In this document: one piece after another, positions 54,033 to 64,000 of the stretch
How positions within the stretch are numbered: position 1 is the first letter of the stretch
Layout: the number at the start of each line of letters is the position of its first letter
Assembly: GCF_000721105.1 (NCBI RefSeq)
Contig: NZ_JOEV01000026.1
Span: forward strand, 62,001-126,000
Reading direction: 5' to 3'
DNA from: Streptomyces cellulosae
Lineage (GTDB): Bacteria; Actinomycetota; Actinomycetes; Streptomycetales; Streptomycetaceae
Length of the DNA: 64,000 nt
Program-made: the position numbers and the translations under genes
The notes under the pieces: model-generated
Told to the model about the DNA's origin: nothing
Seen by the model: the letters and a program-made list of their open reading frames with translations, nothing else
Database searches by the model: none

Positions 54033-55049
54033 ATGCTGAGTGAACGCAGGCTTCAAGTGCTGCGCGCCATCGTCCAGGACTACGTCGGCACCGAGGAGCC
54101 CGTCGGGTCGAAGGCGCTCACCGAGCGGCACAACCTCGGCGTGTCCCCGGCGACGGTCCGCAACGACATGGCGGCCCTGGAGGACGAGGGGTTCATCGCC
54201 CAGCCGCACACCAGTGCCGGGCGGATCCCCACGGACAAGGGGTACCGGCTGTTCGTCGACAAGCTGGCCGGCGTCAAGCCGATGACCGGGCCTGAGCGGC
54301 GCGCCATCCAGAACTTCCTCGACGGCGCCGTCGACCTGGACGACGTGGTGGCGCGGACGGTGCGGCTGCTCGCGCAGCTGACCCGGCAGGTCGCCGTCGT
54401 GCAGTACCCCTCGCTGACCCGTTCGACCGTGCGGCACGTGGAACTGCTCTCGCTCGCCCCCGCGCGGGTGATGCTCGTGCTGATCACGGACACCGGCCGG
54501 GTCGAGCAGCGGATGGTCGACTGCCCGGCGCCGTTCGGCGAGGGTCCGCTGGCGGATCTGCGGGCGCGGCTGAACAGCCGGATCGCGGGCCGTCGTTTCG
54601 CCGACGTGCCGCGTCTGGTGGAGGACCTGCCGGACGCCTTCGACCCGGAGGACCGCGGCACGGTCTCGACGGTGCTCTCCACGCTGCTGGAGACACTCGT
54701 CGAGGAGAACGAGGAGCGGTTGATGATCGGCGGCACCGCCAATCTGACCCGCTTCGGACATGACTTTCCCCTCACGATCCGGCCCGTCCTGGAGGCACTC
54801 GAGGAGCAGGTCGTGCTCCTCAAGCTCCTTGGTGAGGCCGGGGATTCGGGCATGACCGTACGCATCGGTCATGAGAACGCCTACGAGGGACTCAACTCCA
54901 CGTCCGTCGTGTCGGGCGGCTACGGTTCGGGCAACGAGGCAGTCGCCAAGCTCGGCGTGGTCGGACCGACCCGCATGGATTACCCGGGAACGATGGGAGC
55001 GGTACGCGCAGTGGCACGGTACGTCGGACAGATCCTGGCGGAGTCGTAA
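54033..55049 (+). CDS. hrcA: heat-inducible transcription repressor HrcA
   Basis: 338 residues, normal length. N-terminal winged helix ([41 protein letters not shown]) recognises CIRCE; the C-terminal half forms the dimer/GAF-like domain. ATG at 54033 with GGAGG 11 bases upstream. Perfect CIRCE just upstream shows autoregulation. dnaJ follows with no gap, so they form one operon. groEL genes are not in this window. Confidence 0.95.
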   Translation: MLSERRLQVLRAIVQDYVGTEEPVGSKALTERHNLGVSPATVRNDMAALEDEGFIAQPHTSAGRIPTDKGYRLFVDKLAGVKPMTGPERRAIQNFLDGAVDLDDVVARTVRLLAQLTRQVAVVQYPSLTRSTVRHVELLSLAPARVMLVLITDTGRVEQRMVDCPAPFGEGPLADLRARLNSRIAGRRFADVPRLVEDLPDAFDPEDRGTVSTVLSTLLETLVEENEERLMIGGTANLTRFGHDFPLTIRPVLEALEEQVVLLKLLGEAGDSGMTVRIGHENAYEGLNSTSVVSGGYGSGNEAVAKLGVVGPTRMDYPGTMGAVRAVARYVGQILAES

Positions 55050-56189
55050 GTGGCCACGGACTACTACGCCGTTCTCGGCGTGCGCCGCGACGCGTCGCAG
55101 GAAGAGATCAAGAAGGCCTTCCGGCGGCTCGCACGCGAGCTGCACCCGGACGTCAACCCCGATCCGAAGACCCAGGAGCGGTTCAAGGAGATCAACGCCG
55201 CTTACGAGGTGCTGTCGGACCCGCAGAAGAAGCAGGTCTACGACCTCGGCGGCGACCCCCTCTCGCAGGCGGGCGGAGCCGGGGCGGGAGGCTTCGGCGC
55301 GGGCGGTTTCGGCAACTTCTCCGACATCATGGACGCCTTCTTCGGTACGGCGTCGCAGCGCGGTCCGCGCTCGCGCACCCGGCGCGGCCAGGACGCGATG
55401 ATCCGGCTGGAGATCGAGCTCGACGAGGCGGCCTTCGGCACCACGAAGGACATCCAGGTCGACACGGCCGTCGTCTGCACCACCTGCAGCGGTGAGGGCG
55501 CGGCGCCGGGCACCTCCGCCCAGACCTGTGACATGTGTCGCGGCCGGGGCGAGGTCTCCCAGGTCACCCGGTCCTTCCTCGGCCAGGTCATGACCTCCCG
55601 GCCGTGCCCGCAGTGCCAGGGCTTCGGCACCGTCGTCCCGACGCCGTGCCCCGAGTGCGCGGGCGACGGACGGATCCGCTCGCGGCGCACACTGACGGTG
55701 AAGATCCCCGCCGGCGTCGACAACGGCACCCGGATCCAGCTCGCGGGCGAGGGCGAGGTCGGACCCGGCGGCGGACCCGCCGGTGACCTGTACGTCGAGA
55801 TCCACGAGCTGCCGCACTCGCAGTTCCAGCGCCGGGGCGACGACCTGCACTGCACGGTCACCCTCCCGATGACCGCGGCCTCCCTGGGCACCAAGGTCCC
55901 GCTGGAGACGCTGGACGGCCTGGAGGAGGTCGACATCCGGCCCGGCACCCAGTCCGGCCAGTCGATCCCGCTGCACAGCCGCGGCGTCACCCACCTGCGC
56001 GGCGGCGGCCGGGGCGACCTCATCGTGCACGTCGAGGTCCAGACCCCGACCAAGCTCGACCCCGAACAGGAACGGCTCCTGCGCGAGCTGGCCAAGCTGC
56101 GCGGCGAGGAGCGTCCGCAGGGACAGTTCCAACCCGGGCAGCAAGGGCTGTTCTCGCGGTTGAAGGACGCGTTCAACGGGCGTACGTGA
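55050..56189 (+). CDS. dnaJ: molecular chaperone DnaJ (second-copy type linked to hrcA)
   Basis: 379 residues. J domain with HPD (about 33-35) that stimulates DnaK, a Gly/Phe-rich linker ([11 protein letters not shown]), four CxxCxGxG zinc repeats ([32 protein letters not shown]) and a C-terminal substrate-binding domain. Starts with GTG immediately after the hrcA stop, so translationally coupled; heat induction through CIRCE is expected. Streptomyces has another dnaJ with dnaK, so this is probably the hrcA-linked paralog. Confidence 0.95.
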   Translation: MATDYYAVLGVRRDASQEEIKKAFRRLARELHPDVNPDPKTQERFKEINAAYEVLSDPQKKQVYDLGGDPLSQAGGAGAGGFGAGGFGNFSDIMDAFFGTASQRGPRSRTRRGQDAMIRLEIELDEAAFGTTKDIQVDTAVVCTTCSGEGAAPGTSAQTCDMCRGRGEVSQVTRSFLGQVMTSRPCPQCQGFGTVVPTPCPECAGDGRIRSRRTLTVKIPAGVDNGTRIQLAGEGEVGPGGGPAGDLYVEIHELPHSQFQRRGDDLHCTVTLPMTAASLGTKVPLETLDGLEEVDIRPGTQSGQSIPLHSRGVTHLRGGGRGDLIVHVEVQTPTKLDPEQERLLRELAKLRGEERPQGQFQPGQQGLFSRLKDAFNGRT

Positions 56190-56286
56190 GGCCGCTCGGC
56201 GGGGGCTGAACCCTGCTGACCTACTGGCACATGCCAAGGGGAAGGCTCGATTCGGACTTGTTCGGAGGACGTGACAACATGCCGTC

Positions 56287-57369
56287 ATGTCCTCCGCACT
56301 GACCGATCTCTTCCCCCATCCGATCGTGCAGGCCCCCATGGCGGGCGGTGTCTCCGTACCGACGCTCGCCGCCGCCGTGTGCGAGGCCGGCGGGCTGGGG
56401 TTCCTCGCTGCCGGGTACAAGACAGCCGACGGCCTGTACCAGGAGATCAAGCAGCTGCGGAGCCTCACGGCCCGCCCCTTCGGCGTGAACCTCTTCATGC
56501 CGCAGCCCGAGTACGCGGACCCCGCCGCGGTCGACGTCTACGCCCACCAGCTGGCCGGCGAGGCCTCCTGGTACGAGACCGAGCTCGGCGACCCGGAGAG
56601 CGGCCGTGACGACGGCTACGACGCCAAGCTCGCGGTGCTCCTCGACAACCCGGTACCGGTGGTCTCCTTCCACTTCGGCACCCCCGGCCCCGACGTCCTG
56701 GACTCGCTGCGCCGGGCCGGCACCTTCACCCTGGTCACCGCGACCACCGCGGACGAGGCCCTCGCCGTCGAGCGGGCGGGCGCGGACGCGGTGATCGCGC
56801 AGGGCGTGGAGGCCGGCGGCCACCAGGGCACCCACCGGGACATTCCGGAGACCGACGGCTCCGGCATCGGACTGCTGTCGCTGATCGCACAGATCCGCGA
56901 GACCGTGCGCATCCCGATCGTCGCGGCCGGCGGCATCATGCGCGGCGGCCAGATCGCCGCCGCGCTCGCCGCGGGCGCGAGCGCCGCCCAGCTCGGTACG
57001 GCGTTCCTCGCCACCCCCGAGTCCGGCGCGAGCGCCGTGCACAAGCAGGCGCTGACCAACCCCCTGTTCGTCCGTACCGCGTTGACCCGTGCCTTCTCCG
57101 GGCGTCCGGCGCGCGGCCTGGTCAACCGGTTCATGCGCGAGCACGGGCCGTACGCGCCCGCCGCCTACCCCGAGCTGCACCACCTGACCTCGCCGCTGCG
57201 CAAGGCGGCGGCCAAGGCGGGCGACGCGCAGGGCATGGCGCTGTGGGCGGGACAGGGCCACCGGATGGCCCGCGACATACCCGCCGGGCGGCTGGTGGAG
57301 GTGCTGGCCGCCGAACTCGCCGCCGCGAAAGCGGAGTTGTCCACCGGTCCTGCCCAGGGTGACGCCTGA
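56287..57369 (+). CDS. nitronate monooxygenase family flavoprotein
   Basis: 360 residues. FMN-dependent TIM barrel that oxidises alkyl nitronates or related compounds. PMAGGVSVPTLA (about 19) and VEAGGHQGTH (about 175) with the catalytic His; AAGGIMRGGQIAAALAAGA (about 217) is the phosphate-binding loop. The start ATG at 56287 fits. Its stop overlaps the start of rsmE by one base (TGATG), so the two are coupled, although the functions look unrelated. Confidence 0.9.
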   Translation: MSSALTDLFPHPIVQAPMAGGVSVPTLAAAVCEAGGLGFLAAGYKTADGLYQEIKQLRSLTARPFGVNLFMPQPEYADPAAVDVYAHQLAGEASWYETELGDPESGRDDGYDAKLAVLLDNPVPVVSFHFGTPGPDVLDSLRRAGTFTLVTATTADEALAVERAGADAVIAQGVEAGGHQGTHRDIPETDGSGIGLLSLIAQIRETVRIPIVAAGGIMRGGQIAAALAAGASAAQLGTAFLATPESGASAVHKQALTNPLFVRTALTRAFSGRPARGLVNRFMREHGPYAPAAYPELHHLTSPLRKAAAKAGDAQGMALWAGQGHRMARDIPAGRLVEVLAAELAAAKAELSTGPAQGDA

Positions 57370-58118
57370 TGACCGCGCCGGTGTTCGTCGTCGAGCACCT
57401 CGACGCGGGCGCCGCCGGCCCGTACGTCCTGGACGGCCCCGAGGGACGGCACGCCGTGTCCGTGAAGCGGCTGCGGCCCGGGGAAGCCGTGATCCTCACC
57501 GACGGTGCCGGACGCTGGGCGCAGTGCGAGGTGACCGGCACCGAGGGCAAGGACCGGCTGATCGTCACGATGACGCGGGTGTCCGAGGAACCCGAGGAGT
57601 CCCCGCGCATCACCGTCGTCCAGGCCCTCCCCAAGGGCGACCGCGGTGAACTGGCCGTCGAGACGATGACGGAGACCGGCGTCGACGCGATCGTGCCGTG
57701 GGCCGCCTCCCGCTGCATCACCCAGTGGAAGGGCGAGCGCGGCCTGAAGGCCCTCGCCAAGTGGCGTGCCACCGCCCGCGAGGCCGGCAAGCAGTCCCGC
57801 CGGGTGCGCTTCCCCGAGGTCGCGGACGCGGCGAGCACCAAGCAGGTCGCGGCACTTCTGGCCGAAGCCGACTTCGCCGCCGTCCTGCACGAGGACCGCG
57901 ACTACGGCAGTGAGCCGCTCGCCGCCGCCGAACTGCCCGCCGACGGCGAGATCGTGCTGGTCGTCGGCCCCGAAGGAGGCGTCTCCCCGGAGGAGTTGGC
58001 GCTCTTCGAAAAGGCCGGCGCGAAGGCGTACCGTCTCGGCCGTACCGTGCTGCGTACGTCGACCGCCGGCACGGCGGCGACCGCCCTGCTCCTCGGCCGC
58101 ACCGGCCGCTGGTCCTGA
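57369..58118 (+). CDS. rsmE: 16S rRNA (uracil-1498-N3)-methyltransferase
   Basis: 249 residues, normal length. SPOUT-type methyltransferase with a knotted C-terminal SAM site: VVGPEGGVSPEEL (about 198) and GRTVLRTSTAGTAA (about 223) are diagnostic. Methylates U1498 in the decoding region. Coupled to the upstream gene and followed by a VOC gene 17 bp later. Confidence 0.95.
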   Translation: MTAPVFVVEHLDAGAAGPYVLDGPEGRHAVSVKRLRPGEAVILTDGAGRWAQCEVTGTEGKDRLIVTMTRVSEEPEESPRITVVQALPKGDRGELAVETMTETGVDAIVPWAASRCITQWKGERGLKALAKWRATAREAGKQSRRVRFPEVADAASTKQVAALLAEADFAAVLHEDRDYGSEPLAAAELPADGEIVLVVGPEGGVSPEELALFEKAGAKAYRLGRTVLRTSTAGTAATALLLGRTGRWS

Positions 58119-58135
58119 CCTCCGGGAGAACGGCC

Positions 58136-58528
58136 GTGGAACTCGCCCAAGTACGTCTGCTCGTCACCGACTTCGCCGCCTGCTACCGCTTCTACGCCGA
58201 AGTCCTCGGCCTGAAGCCGCAGTCCGGGGCGACGAGCGGCCCCTACGAGAAGTTCAGCCCCGCCACCGGCTCGGCGGGCATCGCCCTCCAGGACCGCGCG
58301 ATGATGGCCGAGGTCCTCGGCGAACTCGGCGGCACGGCCACGGGCCACCGCTCCCTGGTCGTCCTGCGGGTGGACGGCCTAGACGCCTACTGCGAGCAGA
58401 TCACCGCCCGCGGCGCCATCCTCCTGCACGGTCCCGCCCCCATGACCGACCGCATGCGCACGGCCCACCTCAAGGACCCGGAGGGCAACCTGGTGGAACT
58501 CCAGGAGTGGCTGCTGCTGCGGAGTTAG
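58136..58528 (+). CDS. VOC (glyoxalase/dioxygenase-fold) family protein
   Basis: 130 residues. The GTG at 58136 follows GGGAG by eight bases. Single VOC module, beginning LAQVRLLVTDFAACYRFY (the classical beta-alpha start of the fold) and ending DPEGNLVELQEW with the metal-binding Glu. Reaction unknown; members range from glyoxalases to antibiotic-resistance binders. Confidence 0.88.
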   Translation: MELAQVRLLVTDFAACYRFYAEVLGLKPQSGATSGPYEKFSPATGSAGIALQDRAMMAEVLGELGGTATGHRSLVVLRVDGLDAYCEQITARGAILLHGPAPMTDRMRTAHLKDPEGNLVELQEWLLLRS

Positions 58529-58615
58529 CCGCGGCGCGGGACCCGATGCGGACGGCGCGCGGTGTGACCGTATGCGCTCTACCGCCGTGGGGCTGTCGGT
58601 GGCAGGCTGCCCTTC

Positions 58616-59155
58616 ATGGGGGCGTTGAGACGGATCCGGCGCCTGCCACGAGGGCAGCGTGTGGCGGCCGTGGCGGGGCTTGCCGTGGTGGTCGTGGGCG
58701 GGGTCGCCGGCTGTGAGCCGGGCGGACTGAACACCGCGACCGTGGCCTATACGACCGACCGGACCGCGACGGCGGAGCTGGAGCGGCAGAAGGCCGATGT
58801 GCGGTGGCTCAACTGCACGGCCTCGTACGAGGACGGGGCGACACCGACCGCGACCGAGAACACGGTCGCCGAGGTCGACTGCAAGGGCGAGACCGACGAC
58901 GGCAAGGACATCACCGTCACCGGCAAGGTGACCCGTGCCGTCAGCGGCGCCTGTGTGCGCGGAGACCTCACCGCCAAGATCGGCGGCAGGGTGTGGTTCC
59001 ACGTGGAGGGGCTGGGCGACTGCAACGCCAGGACCACCCCGCCCGCGAACAACCCCGGACAGCCCGGACAGCCCGGGCCCACCGTCACGGTGACCGTCAC
59101 CCGGACCATCTGGTGCCAGGGCGACCCCACCTGCTGGCCGGTCCAGGGCAAGTGA
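58616..59155 (+). CDS. putative secreted lipoprotein
   Basis: 179 residues. A basic N terminus, hydrophobic segment and lipobox VAGC (Cys33) suggest a diacylated, membrane-tethered lipoprotein. The mature part is Thr-rich with cysteines near 65, 92, 122, 143, 171 and 177, several likely paired, and a Pro/Gly spacer before a C-terminal segment TVTVTVTRTIWC. Function unknown. No ribosome site precedes the ATG at 58616. Confidence 0.72.
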   Translation: MGALRRIRRLPRGQRVAAVAGLAVVVVGGVAGCEPGGLNTATVAYTTDRTATAELERQKADVRWLNCTASYEDGATPTATENTVAEVDCKGETDDGKDITVTGKVTRAVSGACVRGDLTAKIGGRVWFHVEGLGDCNARTTPPANNPGQPGQPGPTVTVTVTRTIWCQGDPTCWPVQGK

Positions 59156-59229
59156 CCTGGCCGCGGCGGTGCGTGGCCAAGTGATCGGAACCTCTGGTCT
59201 CGGGTGGCGTGCGTGCGTAGGGTGATCGG

Positions 59230-62200
59230 GTGACACAGCCAGCGACGTCGGGTTCTCCTGCGTATTTCCGGTATCCGCATCCGCACGGCGAGTTGGTCGC
59301 CTTCACCGCCGAGGACGATGTGTGGCTCGCCCCGCTCGACGGCGGCCGGCCCTGGCGGGTGAGCGCCGACAACGTGCCGGTGACCCACCCCCGTATCTCG
59401 CCCGACGGCACGACCGTCGCCTGGACCTCGACCCGCGACGGCGCCCCCGAGGTGCACATCGCCCCGGTCGACGGCGGCCCCTCCACCCGCCTCACCCACT
59501 GGGGCAGTGCGCAGACCCAGGTCCGCGGCTGGACCCCCGACGGACAGGTCCTCGCGGTCACCACGCACGGCCAGGCGAACCTGCGGCGCAAGTGGGCGCA
59601 CGCCGTCCCGCTCGACGGCGGACCCGCCACCCGGCTGCCGTACGGCCTCGTCGGCGACGTCGCCCAGGGAGCCGGGGGCACGGTCGTGGTGTCCCCGCCG
59701 ATGGGACGCGAGGCGGCCTGGTGGAAGCGGTACCGGGGCGGCACGGCGGGCAAGCTGTGGATCGACCGCGAGGGCGACGGCGAGTTCGTACGGCTGCACG
59801 AGGAGCTGGACGGAAACCTGGAGTACCCGCTCTGGGCGGGTGACCGGATCGCCTTCCTGTCCGACCACGAAGGCGTCGGCGCCCTGTACTCCTCCCTCGC
59901 CGACGGCTCCGACCTGCGCCGGCACACCCCTGTCGACGGTTTCTACGCCCGGCACGCCGCCGGCGACGGGACCCGGGTCGTGTACGCGAGTGCGGGCGAG
60001 CTGTGGATCCTCGACGACCTGGACGGCGCCGAGCCGCGCCGGCTGGAGATACGGCTCGGGGGCCAGCGCGTCGACCGGCAGCCGTTCCCGGTGAACGCCG
60101 CCCGCTGGTTCGGCTCCGGCGCTCCCGACCACACCGCCCGCGGCAGCGCCATCAGCGTCCGCGGCACCGTGCACTGGGTCACCCACCGCTCCGGGCCCAC
60201 CCGCGCGCTCGCCGCCGAGCCCGGCGTACGGGCCCGGCTGCCCCGCACCTTCCGCGCCGACGGCGAGGAATGGGTGGTGTGGGTGACGGACGCGGAGGGC
60301 GACGACGCCCTGGAGTTCGCGCCCGCCACCGGCCTCGCCCCCGGCGCCACCCCGCGCCGCCTCGCCGCCGGCCGGCTCGGCCGCGTCCTCTCACTCGCCA
60401 TGGCCCCCGACGGCAGCCGGGCCGCCGTCGCCGCGCACGACGGACGCGTGCTGCTCGTCGAACGGGAGACCGGCGAGGTCCGCGAGGTCGATCGCAGCGA
60501 GGACGGTGACGTCTCCGGCCTCGTCTTCTCACCCGACTCCGCCTGGCTCGCCTGGTCGCACCCCGGCCCGCCTCCCCTGCGTCAGCTGCGGCTCGCCAAC
60601 ACCACCGACCTGTCGGTCACCGAGGCGACCCCGCTGCGCTTCCAGGACTACGCGCCCGCGTTCACCCTCGACGGCAAGCACCTCGCCTTCCTCTCCAACC
60701 GCTCCTTCGACCCGGTCTACGACGAACACGTCTTCGACCTCGCCTTCGTGGTCGGCGACCGTCCGCACCTGATCACCCTGGCCGCGACGACGCCCTCGCC
60801 GTTCGGCCCGCAGCGGCACGGCCGCCCCTTCGAGGCGCCGGACAAGGACGAGACCCCCGACAGCGAGGGCACCCCGGCCACCCGCATCGACCTGGAGGGC
60901 CTCGCCGACCGGATCGTGCCGTTTCCGGTGGAGGCGGCACGCTACTCCAACCTGCGGGCCGCGAAGGACGGCGTGCTGTGGCTGCGGCACCCCGTCCAGG
61001 GCGTCCTCGGCTCCTCCCGGGCCACTCCCGACGACCCCGACCCGAAGACCGAGCTGGAGCGGTACGACCTCGCCCAGCAGCGCATCGAGCACCTCGCCTC
61101 CGACGCCGACCACTTCGCGGTCAGCGGCGACGGCAAGCGGGTCCTGCTGTGGACCGACGGACGGCTCAAGGTCGTCCCCAGCGACCGGCGTGCCTCAGGC
61201 GACGACGACAGCGACACCAACGTCACCGTCGATCTCTCCCGGATCCGGCACCTGGTCGACCCGTCTGCCGAGTGGCGGCAGATGTACGAGGAGACCGGCC
61301 GCATCATGCGCGACCACTTCTGGCGCGCGGACATGAACGGCGTCGACTGGACCGGCGTCCTCGACCGCTACCGGCCCGTGGTGGACCGGGTCGCCACCCA
61401 CGACGACCTCGTCGACCTGCTCTGGGAGCTGCAGGGCGAACTCGGCACCTCGCACGCCTACGTCATGCCGCGCGGCGGTCACGGCGGCGGACCCCGTCAA
61501 GGGCTCCTCGGCGCGGACATCTCCCGCCACGAGGACGGCCCCCAGGGATCGCCGCAGTGGCGCATCGACCGCATCCTGCCGACCGAGACCTCCGACCCCG
61601 ACGCCCGCTCCCCGCTCGCCGCGCCCGGCGTCGCGGTGCGCGCCGGGGACGCGATCGTCGCGGTGGGCGGCGTGCCGGTCGACCCGGTCACCGGGCCCGC
61701 CCCGCTCCTCGTCGGTACGGCGGGCAAGCCGGTCGAGCTGACGATCTCACCGTCCGGCGGGGGCGAGCTGCGGCACGCGGTCGTCGTCCCGGTCGCCGAC
61801 GAGGAACCGCTGCGCTACCACGCGTGGGTCGCCGACCGGCGGGCGTACGTGCACGAGAAGTCCGGCGGCCGCCTCGGCTATCTGCACGTGCCCGACATGC
61901 AGGCGCCCGGCTGGGCCCAGATCCACCGCGACCTGCGCGTCGAGGTCGCCCGCGAGGGCCTGGTCGTCGACGTCCGGGAGAACCGCGGCGGGCACACCTC
62001 CCAGCTCGTCGTCGAGAAGCTGGCCCGGCGGATCGTCGGCTGGGGCGTGCCGCGCGGGATGCGGCCGTACAGCTACCCCGAGGACGCGCCCCGCGGGCCG
62101 GTCGTCGCCGTCGCCAACGAGTTCTCCGGCTCCGACGGGGACATCGTCAACGCGGCGATCAAGGCGCTGGGGATCGGGCCGGTGGTCGGTGTACGGACGT

Positions 62201-62454
62201 GGGGCGGCGTGATCGGGATCGACAGCCGGTACCGCCTGGTCGACGGCACGCTGATCACCCAGCCCAAGTACGCGTTCTGGCTGGAGGGGTACGAGTGGGG
62301 CGTGGAGAACCACGGCGTCGACCCGGACGTGGAGGTCGTACAGCGACCGCAGGACTATGCGGCGGGGCGGGACGTCCAGCTGGACGAGGCGGTGCGGCTG
62401 GCGTTGGCGGCGCTGGAGGAGAACCCCGCCAAGCTGCCGCCGTCGCTGCCGTGA
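59230..62454 (+). CDS. tricorn protease homolog (S41 family)
   Basis: 1074 residues. N-terminal beta-propellers that gate substrate entry (about 1-670), a PDZ domain (about 780-860) and an S41 peptidase core with the tricorn tetrad: TSHAYV (Ser/His, about 741), FSGSDGD (nucleophile Ser, about 965) and GVENHG (Glu, about 1023). It would cleave peptides from the proteasome or other proteases in the cytosol. TAGGGT at 59218-59223 ends six bases before the GTG, so translation is probably leaderless. Confidence 0.93.
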   Translation: MTQPATSGSPAYFRYPHPHGELVAFTAEDDVWLAPLDGGRPWRVSADNVPVTHPRISPDGTTVAWTSTRDGAPEVHIAPVDGGPSTRLTHWGSAQTQVRGWTPDGQVLAVTTHGQANLRRKWAHAVPLDGGPATRLPYGLVGDVAQGAGGTVVVSPPMGREAAWWKRYRGGTAGKLWIDREGDGEFVRLHEELDGNLEYPLWAGDRIAFLSDHEGVGALYSSLADGSDLRRHTPVDGFYARHAAGDGTRVVYASAGELWILDDLDGAEPRRLEIRLGGQRVDRQPFPVNAARWFGSGAPDHTARGSAISVRGTVHWVTHRSGPTRALAAEPGVRARLPRTFRADGEEWVVWVTDAEGDDALEFAPATGLAPGATPRRLAAGRLGRVLSLAMAPDGSRAAVAAHDGRVLLVERETGEVREVDRSEDGDVSGLVFSPDSAWLAWSHPGPPPLRQLRLANTTDLSVTEATPLRFQDYAPAFTLDGKHLAFLSNRSFDPVYDEHVFDLAFVVGDRPHLITLAATTPSPFGPQRHGRPFEAPDKDETPDSEGTPATRIDLEGLADRIVPFPVEAARYSNLRAAKDGVLWLRHPVQGVLGSSRATPDDPDPKTELERYDLAQQRIEHLASDADHFAVSGDGKRVLLWTDGRLKVVPSDRRASGDDDSDTNVTVDLSRIRHLVDPSAEWRQMYEETGRIMRDHFWRADMNGVDWTGVLDRYRPVVDRVATHDDLVDLLWELQGELGTSHAYVMPRGGHGGGPRQGLLGADISRHEDGPQGSPQWRIDRILPTETSDPDARSPLAAPGVAVRAGDAIVAVGGVPVDPVTGPAPLLVGTAGKPVELTISPSGGGELRHAVVVPVADEEPLRYHAWVADRRAYVHEKSGGRLGYLHVPDMQAPGWAQIHRDLRVEVAREGLVVDVRENRGGHTSQLVVEKLARRIVGWGVPRGMRPYSYPEDAPRGPVVAVANEFSGSDGDIVNAAIKALGIGPVVGVRTWGGVIGIDSRYRLVDGTLITQPKYAFWLEGYEWGVENHGVDPDVEVVQRPQDYAAGRDVQLDEAVRLALAALEENPAKLPPSLP

Positions 62455-62554
62455 GAGCCCTGGGGCCCCGCCTGACCCGCTCGGACAGGAGGCGGACCCC
62501 GGGCCTCGCTACCATGCCCTCGTCAGAGATCACCCGGCGTGAGGAGAGCCACAT

Positions 62555-62908
62555 ATGACAGGCGAACCGCAGGACGACTGCCTGTTCTGCAAGATCGTCG
62601 CGGGGCAGATCCCGGCGACGATCGTCCGCGAGACCGACACCACCGTCGCGTTCCGGGACATCAACCCCCAGGCGCCCACGCATGTGCTGGTGATCCCGAA
62701 GGCCCACCACGTGGACGCCGCCGCGCTCGCCACCGCCGCCCCGGAACTCGCCGCCGACGTCCTGCGCGAAACCCAGGTCATCGCCGACGAGGAGAAGCTG
62801 GACAGCTACCGCATCGTCTTCAACACCGGCAGCGGCGCCGGCCAGACCGTGTGGCACGCCCACGCGCACGTCCTCGGCGGCCGTGGCCTGCAGTGGCCTC
62901 CCGGCTGA
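62555..62908 (+). CDS. HIT family nucleotide-binding protein
   Basis: 117 residues, usual length. HAHAHVL (about 98-104) is the histidine triad that cleaves adenosine-phosphoramidate-type substrates; CLFC near the N terminus (about 9-12) is a likely zinc knuckle. GAGGAG eight to ten bases before the ATG supports the start. It is followed by an RNase Z-like gene 28 bp later. Confidence 0.93.
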   Translation: MTGEPQDDCLFCKIVAGQIPATIVRETDTTVAFRDINPQAPTHVLVIPKAHHVDAAALATAAPELAADVLRETQVIADEEKLDSYRIVFNTGSGAGQTVWHAHAHVLGGRGLQWPPG

Positions 62909-62936
62909 CCCCGGCCGACCTCGAAAGCACATCCTC

Positions 62937-64000
<1,064 letters not shown>

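Noticed and set aside
53907..56498. 863-codon minus-strand frame across hrcA and dnaJ
   Set aside because: It spans two clear plus-strand genes and the CIRCE element; no domain is seen.

Overview
The window is about 72% G+C, packed with GTG and ATG starts and strong third-position GC, and carries marker genes (LytR_C-type wall protein, S41 tricorn protease, OsaA-like poly-HAMP kinase, RsbW/SpoIIE-type phosphatase) typical of a Streptomyces chromosome core. Nothing looks like a plasmid, prophage or island; no CRISPR, integrase or insertion sequence was seen. The last gene (adenosine-deaminase family) runs off the right edge.

Layout. 1-7.4 kb: a Tat-exported PhoD phosphodiesterase behind a candidate PHO box, then a cytidylyltransferase/SDR fusion, a membrane-anchored CDP-polyol phosphotransferase and a family 2 glycosyltransferase, which together look like anionic cell-wall glycopolymer synthesis with phosphate recovery. 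7.4-18.7 kb: proB and proA with an unknown gene between them, two tandem paralogous membrane proteins, an M48 protease on the opposite strand, two tiny one-helix membrane proteins missed by length cut-offs, nadD, an LCP-fold/LytR_C protein lacking the usual catalytic residues, rsfS and a phosphoglycerate-mutase-like phosphatase. 18.8-22.3 kb: two identical tRNA-Ala(GGC) genes bracket a divergent Xre-type regulator/MFS exporter pair and two small zinc-ribbon genes. 22.3-25.2 kb: a NuoF-like flavo/iron-sulfur protein and a bis-heme ferric-reductase-like membrane protein. 25.4-28.5 kb: leuS behind a leaderless Leu-codon leader peptide and an intrinsic terminator (ribosome-mediated attenuation).

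28.7-43.4 kb: a membrane-anchored unknown, DegV, comEA-comEC, an arylamine N-acetyltransferase, a YceI protein, holA, an 810-bp stretch with no intact gene, rpsT, lepA and an acyl-CoA synthetase. 43.5-50.4 kb: a signalling block with a response regulator, a very long poly-HAMP hybrid kinase split by a one-base deletion inside a tandem 168-bp repeat, and a divergent RsbW-GAF-PP2C protein. 50.4-64 kb: hemW, a Uma2-fold protein, DUF3097, an MBL hydrolase, CIRCE-hrcA-dnaJ, nitronate monooxygenase-rsmE-VOC, a lipoprotein, tricorn protease, a HIT protein, an RNase Z-like protein and the start of an adenosine deaminase.

The most rewarding items are the wall-glycopolymer locus with its paralogous and degenerate partner proteins, the leuS attenuator, the frameshifted poly-HAMP kinase, the 13-bp-period GTGATGTCAC array beside a tRNA gene, and in-frame tandem repeats (12, 24, 33, 36 bp) that have expanded disordered parts of several proteins.
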